A DNA stretch of 64,000 bases from Theocolax elegans (Eukaryota; Arthropoda; Insecta; Hymenoptera; Cerocephalidae). This document shows, piece after piece, positions 59,201 to 64,000 of the stretch. The stretch is taken from NCBI GenBank assembly GCA_026168455.1, contig CM047427.1, positions 62,438,162-62,502,161 on the forward strand, given 5' to 3'. The notes under the pieces are model-generated. The model had not been told where the DNA came from, made no database searches, and saw only the letters and a list, made by a program, of their open reading frames with translations. Position 1 is the first letter of the stretch. Each line of letters opens with the position of its first letter. The translations under genes and the position numbers were made by a program.

Positions 59201-59581
59201 CAAATAATCGGAGGTCGTGAAAATAGCCAACAATGGATTTGCATAAAATTTGATGGAATAAATTTATTAGTGTTTGAAAATCTTAATCGAACCGTATTAA
59301 ATTCGAACGAAATATCTTATTTGAAGCATCAATATCCACAGCTAAATTGGCAAAATTGTGTTCATTTCGTAAAACTAACACAACAGCCCTATATGAAAAG
59401 TTGTGAAATGTATGCCATAGCTTTTGCAACAGATATTGTTTTGAAAAGAAATCCAGCAAATTTTGAATATTCCAATAATGTAAATATAATGAGAAGGCAC
59501 GCTTTAGTAATATTTAAACATAGAGAGCTACATAGTATTCTATTTCGTTCTAATAAAATTCAAAGAACTGCAAAATATTAA
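56284..59581 (+). pseudogene. Degraded Mutator-like transposase / YqaJ-like nuclease / Ulp1-like protease element
   Basis: A splice acceptor (TTTTTTCTAG|) at 56284 opens a series of plus-strand frames broken at about 56896, 57210, 57615, 58000, 58320, 58528, 58910 and 59145. First comes the Mutator-like transposase family (insect type): GIIYITVITNGSWLKQSYKS, RDQNSSRM, VVGDGDSSAYKSILNNNPY, VEKIECTNHLLRNMCNKI, then NYAESFNAIIAKVTGGKRIN. Next is a YqaJ-like nuclease: LAGLLIDEDEEYLAASVDGY then GIVEIKNP, where the D and ExK positions are kept. Last is a Ulp1/C48-like protease fold: QQWICIKFDGINLLVFENLN, then YMKSCEMYAIAFATDIVL. Its cysteine is kept, but the usual HW is QW, D is E and SCG is SCE. 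The domain names rest on remembered motifs. The copy is non-functional. Confidence 0.75.
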
Positions 59582-60693
59582 AATACAAATAAATATAATA
59601 TAAAGGAAACTAATATTAGCTATTGGCTTAAAAAACAATAATTAAATTTAATAAAATAAGCAAAATTTTGTATAGCTTCTCGATTTAAATATTTGCAAAA
59701 AACAGAATTTCAATTAATGACAAGAATAAAAAGAAAACTGTTTATTTTTGCGGAGCACCCTACCATAAGAAAAAACTTTTACATTGACAAAAAAATATAT
59801 AATAAATAAAATTCTTACTCGTTTGTAAAACAACTCTTTTACACTCGCATCGAAAAGTATTATATTATTACCAACTCATACGAGTATTTAATCCAAATTA
59901 TTGGATTTCGGTTTGAAACTTATACCTGTAAATATTTATAAAGTTAAATTTTATTACCAACTCATTGTTGGATTGGACATTCTTGTTAAAATATACTATG
60001 TTTTTCTTATCTTCAGTTTGCTTCATATTTGGAAAAATTTTTTTATTTTGTTGCTTCTAAATTTATAACTTTGAATGTGAAGCCAAGGTTTTTCTGTGAT
60101 GTCTTTACCAAATGATTAAAGTTTAGATTTCAAATTTAGAAAAAGTTTAAACAATGTAAAAATGTTTTTTAATAAATACCTACATTACTGAATTAACAAT
60201 TTGATATATTAATTTTAATTTTGTATTTAGTGATATATATTGCGAAGCAGGAATTCATCTAAATATGGATTAAAAATCTATATTATATTAAAACAAAGAT
60301 AATATGATTGTTGCACCTATTAAAAAATTAAATAATGTTTTTAATGTATTGAATTATATTTTTATAAAATAAACTAATGAAAATAATATTTATAATTATA
60401 AATAATATTTTTTTAGGTTACATATATCCCGGTCCCAAAAAAATAAATTACTCCCACTTTAGAGTCATTTAAATCACTCTTACTTCGTGATTCTCAGTCG
60501 TTGGAACAGTTAGTAATAATCACTCAAAACCCAGTAGCTCTATTTTTACTAGTTACATAGAGAGGTTTATGTTAAAAGCTTTAAAAGCTGTTATTTAAAA
60601 TAAAAAAATTGTCAAAAAGTAAAAAAATGCCGTTTGTCGCAAATTAAATTTTAATATATTTACTACACTACACTTTTCTTCAATGTCTAATGC
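59582..60693. other. AT-rich intergenic DNA
   Basis: No gene, and no inverted repeat matching the upstream repeats, so the 3' end of the Mutator-like element was not found. Confidence 0.45.
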
Positions 60694-60697
60694 ATTT

Positions 60698-62087
60698 CGT
60701 CGTTCCCCGATAAGTAGGTGCTACCTCGGAATCCGGTTGTAAAAGGTCCTACCTCGGAGTCCGGTTATAAAAGGTGCTACCTCGGAGTCCGGTTATAAAA
60801 GGTGCTACCTCGGAGTCCGGTTATAAAAGGTGCTACCTTGGAGTCCGGTTATAAAAGGTGCTAACTCGGAGTCCGGTTATAAAAGGTGATAACTCAGGAG
60901 CGAAATTTCAGTCTATGATTTTAAGTTGGTACTACTGCAAGTGTAAGCTCAGCAATAAGATTGACAATTGTTTTTGGCAATTTTATAAAAGATTATTTTT
61001 ATTTATCTATTAGTTATTTATTATTATTTAGTAGTACCTATGCGTATATCATCAAAAAATTTAAATAAACGTAATTCAGGTAAAGTTATTATTTAGTTTG
61101 AATATATTTTAAACTGTTTCTTTTTATATTTTAATCTCCAAAATAAGAAAATTACGTCGACATATATATGTACTAAACTTTGATAATATCATATATAGAT
61201 TCAATAGATAATCATTGATAAATTACAAAATTATAAATTATACTACTGCAAAAGTTAAAAAACTAATTATGATGAGTAGTAACTGCAGAAAATACATGGT
61301 AAATAATAATTAAGTATGTTTAACCCCCCTGCGTACGCGTAATATACAAATCACGTATATTTTGGACGAGATATCTCGGGATACTGCGCCAGGGGGTTAA
61401 ATGATAAAAATATAAGCTAAATGCGTAAATTTTAATAATTTCTCGCAAACTGTCATTTTTCGCAATTTTAATTTTAATTTGACAAATGTAATTTAACACT
61501 GATACCTCTTAAACTCTCAACTATTCAATTTTGGCGGTTGTATTCGAATCATTTTGTACCTTATTCCATTTCTCTCCCTTGTTTAACTCTAGCGAAAAAA
61601 TCTCACTCCGTAAAACAGAACCTTCGGCAGTTGTGTCGAAATGTATTATAAAAATTGAGTTATTTAAAACCAACAATTGACTAAAGTGTATATTTCATCT
61701 ATTTTGTTTTAATTATAATTATTATAAACATTATGTTACGGTATTAAGTTTTACGATATATTGTTAAATTCCGCATTAAAAATAAGAGTACAACGTTAAA
61801 TAATAGATAAATAAAAATAATCTTTTATAAAATTGCCAAAAAACAATTGTCAATATTATTGCTGAGCTAAACCGGCAGTAGTACCAACTTAAAATCATAG
61901 ACGAAAAATTCGTTCCTGAGTTATCACCTTTTATAACAGGACTCCGAGTTAGCACCTTTTAAAACCGGACTCCGAGGTAGCACCTTTTAGAACCGGACTC
62001 CGAGGTAGCACCTTTTATAACCGGATTCCGAGGTAGCACCTTTTATAATCGGATTCCGAGGTAGCACCTTCTTATCGGGGAACGACG
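60698..62087. mobile_element. Foldback element with arms made of 28-bp repeats
   Basis: It starts CGTCGTTCCCCGATAAG and ends with its reverse complement. The flanking ATTT (60694-60697, 62088-62091) may be a target duplication. Each arm, about 300 bases, begins with tandem 28-base units carrying GGTGCTACCTCGGAGTCCGG then TTATAAAA. There are six full units at 60717-60884 and five inverted units near 61923-62067. Inner unique sequence follows (TTTAAGTTGGTACTACTGC near 60920; its partner near 61880) and ends near 61013 and 61803. The ~790-base centre is AT-rich and has no coding capacity. Confidence 0.9.
61320..61400. mobile_element. Tiny TTAA-flanked palindromic MITE
   Basis: TTAACCCCCCTGCGTACGCG opens and GCGCCAGGGGGTTAA closes an 81-base palindrome-like segment, with TTAA at both ends. 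It lies in the loop of the foldback element, so it inserted after that element formed or arrived with it. Confidence 0.55.
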
Positions 62088-62411
62088 ATTTATAGATCTT
62101 ATCATTTATTATTTCGTAAGGTCTTTTAGTAAAGAAGTTGACAACTCGAATACATAGTTGCTTCATTCATAAATTATATTATCATAGTCCTTTCACTATT
62201 TCAATAATCATATAATTTTAGTGATATAATGGATTTAAATGGAGTTCGGCTCGAGCTTTCAAGGAGAGTAGACGTGTTGACAAGAGCTTTGTATGTAAAC
62301 ACAGAACGCGAGTGATTAGTGATTGCGTAACATAGTGTATAAGCAGGTGCCAGTATATCGGCACAACTGCAATCCCTTATTCATGCATACAAGCTGCATT
62401 TGTAGTTTGTT

Positions 62412-63430
62412 ATGAAAAATTCAATCCAAAATACCCCTATAAACGGGGAAAACCCAACAGAACAAACCCAACAAACTTATGAAGTAACAGCAAACGAGTC
62501 AGATATACAAAACCAATCTACAGAAATAAATACCAATGAAACCACGCCAATGTCTTACGCTAGAGCCACTGCAACTGAAGTCAGACCAAAAAAGAAACAA
62601 GCTATTATTATAGATTCTATGGAAAACTGTACAAATGATGACAACATCAATGGATTAGAAAACTTCATTGATCCAACACATATACGTCTTTAAAATCTTT
62701 GGTAAGCGAGTGTTTTTTTCGATAGTAAAGAAAACGCAAACAAAATTATAAATAAAGTTATTCAAGTAAAGGAATATGCTCTGAAAGTTCGACCTTTAAT
62801 CGAGAAAAATGGAAGAGTTGTCATTTCTAACGTTAACCCTGTTATTACAAATACAGTGATTATACAAGCTCTTAAAGATAAAGATTTAAAACCGGTTTCA
62901 TGCATCACAGATATTCGTCCAAGCTTAACCAAACCTAATTGAGCACATATACAGTCATTTCGACGACAAGTGTATATAAAAGAAGGCGATGTTATACCGA
63001 AGAGTCTCTGTGTACAAGCTGACGACACACAGTATTGGCTGTACCTTACTAAAGATTCCACTATATGCTACCTTTGTAAACAAAGTGGACATAGAGCAAT
63101 GAATTGCTCGAATACCATAGTTGATTCGCCGCAAATTCTTCCACGCACACGACAAGACGAAGAAGATATAATAGTAGATGTTAGCAAATACAGTAAACAT
63201 GCAAAATCAAAACATCAACAAAGCTCCCAAGAGACAGGCTTCGTCTTCTACGGCTTCTGCAAGCTCTTTAGAAACGATATCAAAACTCCTAAATGATATG
63301 CAAACTACAAGTACAGGAAAACAAGAAAACCATTGGTTAAAAAAACTAAAGCAGAAGTTAATGCAAATGCTTCTGTCGTAGGTGAGCCCCTTGCTCTTGA
63401 TAAGAACAAACTACAGGATAAATATATAAG
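62412..63430 (+). pseudogene. Degraded ORF1 (zinc-knuckle protein) of a non-LTR retrotransposon
   Basis: The first frame, 62412-62693, is polar and asparagine/threonine-rich (TTPMSYARATATEVRPKKKQ). After a frameshift near 62700 the text VIQVKEYALKVRPLIEKNGR, then ITDIRPSLTKPN, resembles the RRM-like middle of insect non-LTR ORF1 proteins. After a stop near 62940 comes VYIKEGDVIPKSLCVQADDT and a CCHC knuckle, CYLCKQSGHRAMNC (63067-63110). At least three breaks occur. No RT follows before 64000, so the element is truncated or continues past the window. Confidence 0.6.
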
Positions 63431-64000
63431 TAATAAAGTTTGATAGCCTCCAAGAGTTTATTGAAAAATCCTATACAACGAATAACATAATAGATCAACA
63501 ACAGTTCATTAACCTAGTCATTATTATGAAACTGCAGATTTTCAAATTAAAGTGATTTTTTTATAATTCAACTTTAAATATGTTGAATTTATCAATTAAA
63601 TACTTACAACCGGCACATTCCTTTTTTCCCCTCATTAATTTGGCTGCTGAATGAATATACATGATTTTGAAAATATTCATTGCATTTTAATTTAAACCGT
63701 ATTTTATCTCCCATAACAAGAATTAATTTGCTTAACGTGTTTTCATCTAATAGTTGCAAAATATCAAAAGTAATTTTTTCATCTGAAAATTTAAATAATT
63801 TACTTTATACGTCTAATGTCGTATATAAGTTAAATGTAAAAATAAAATGTTTACGAGATTGCAATGTCTAACCTAACCTTTAGGCGATAGCTATGTTTCA
63901 ATGTACTGAATCAGGCAGTATTTAAATTTCGTTTATAAAAAGATCTAACATTTATACTTACCTTGAAAATTGCCGATGTAGTCTACTAAGTTCCAATTAG
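63431..64000. other. AT-rich DNA at the right edge
   Basis: No supported gene. Short frames lack recognisable motifs. Confidence 0.4.

Noticed and set aside
60717..60884. CRISPR-like array of 28-base repeats
   Set aside because: The units are directly adjacent with no spacers, and an inverted set lies at the other end. It is a transposon arm in a eukaryotic genome.
1..64000. tRNA, rRNA or other structured RNA genes
   Set aside because: I saw no A/B-box pairs with a cloverleaf or any rRNA core sequence. A tRNA/Infernal scan was not possible, so small RNAs could be missed.

Overview
This is eukaryotic DNA, most likely from an insect and plausibly a hymenopteran such as an ant. The support is indirect. 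Genes have short introns with GT-AG borders, the DNA is AT-rich with GC-rich islands, and the conserved proteins are animal orthologues (NOM1, a 5'-nucleotidase/apyrase, LIN52). The transposons (Ty3/Gypsy, DIRS-like, Penelope-like, Copia, LINE, pogo, TTAA-flanked and 8-bp-duplication elements) are those usual in insects. The species cannot be named from the sequence alone.

Layout. Bases 1-6500 are a GC-rich, microsatellite-rich block with no convincing protein gene. It holds an almost identical 1.74-kb tandem duplication and several good splice donors on the minus strand, so it may carry alternative first exons of a minus-strand gene that starts here and leaves the window to the left. Three multi-exon minus-strand genes follow: NOM1 (8 exons, 6890-10314), a secreted 5'-nucleotidase/apyrase (11 exons, 14306-18696), and a TPR/UBA-like/RRM protein (7 exons, 19573-22156) with a possibly bidirectional promoter to its right. 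For all three, the exon lengths I assign sum to an intact reading frame. A 1.25-kb foldback element with a possible Helitron end inside it lies at 10960-12210.

Bases 23.5-35.6 kb are a transposon graveyard: DIRS-like, Copia, LINE and Penelope-like fragments, a spliced gag plus RT of a second DIRS-like element, a pogo transposase remnant and a 5'-truncated LINE. A TTAA-flanked MITE sits in the Penelope RT, and the reading frame is continuous once it is set aside. The intact lin-52 gene (37509-37853) is followed by two inverted copies of an unknown exon. One copy carries a 595-bp element with an 8-bp target duplication, and the other copy shows the empty site.

Bases 43417-53571 hold a nearly complete Ty3/Gypsy-type LTR retrotransposon: LTRs of 957 and 951 bp, a TGTT target duplication, a primer-binding site, gag split in two frames, a canonical -1 slippery heptamer before pol, two in-frame stops in pol, and an unusual 580-codon zinc-knuckle ORF after integrase. 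Bases 54.0-56.2 kb hold a degenerate ~335-bp repeat array interrupted by a 1.33-kb inverted-repeat element. Bases 56284-59581 are the broken remains of a three-module element: Mutator-like transposase, YqaJ-like nuclease and Ulp1-like protease. A 1.39-kb foldback element whose arms are built from 28-bp repeats lies at 60698-62087, and a degraded non-LTR ORF1 ends the window.

The most unusual items are the Mutator/YqaJ/Ulp1-like element, the extra zinc-knuckle ORF and two-step frameshift layout of the Gypsy element, the 28-bp-repeat foldback, and the inverted promoter duplication near 22.8-23.2 kb.
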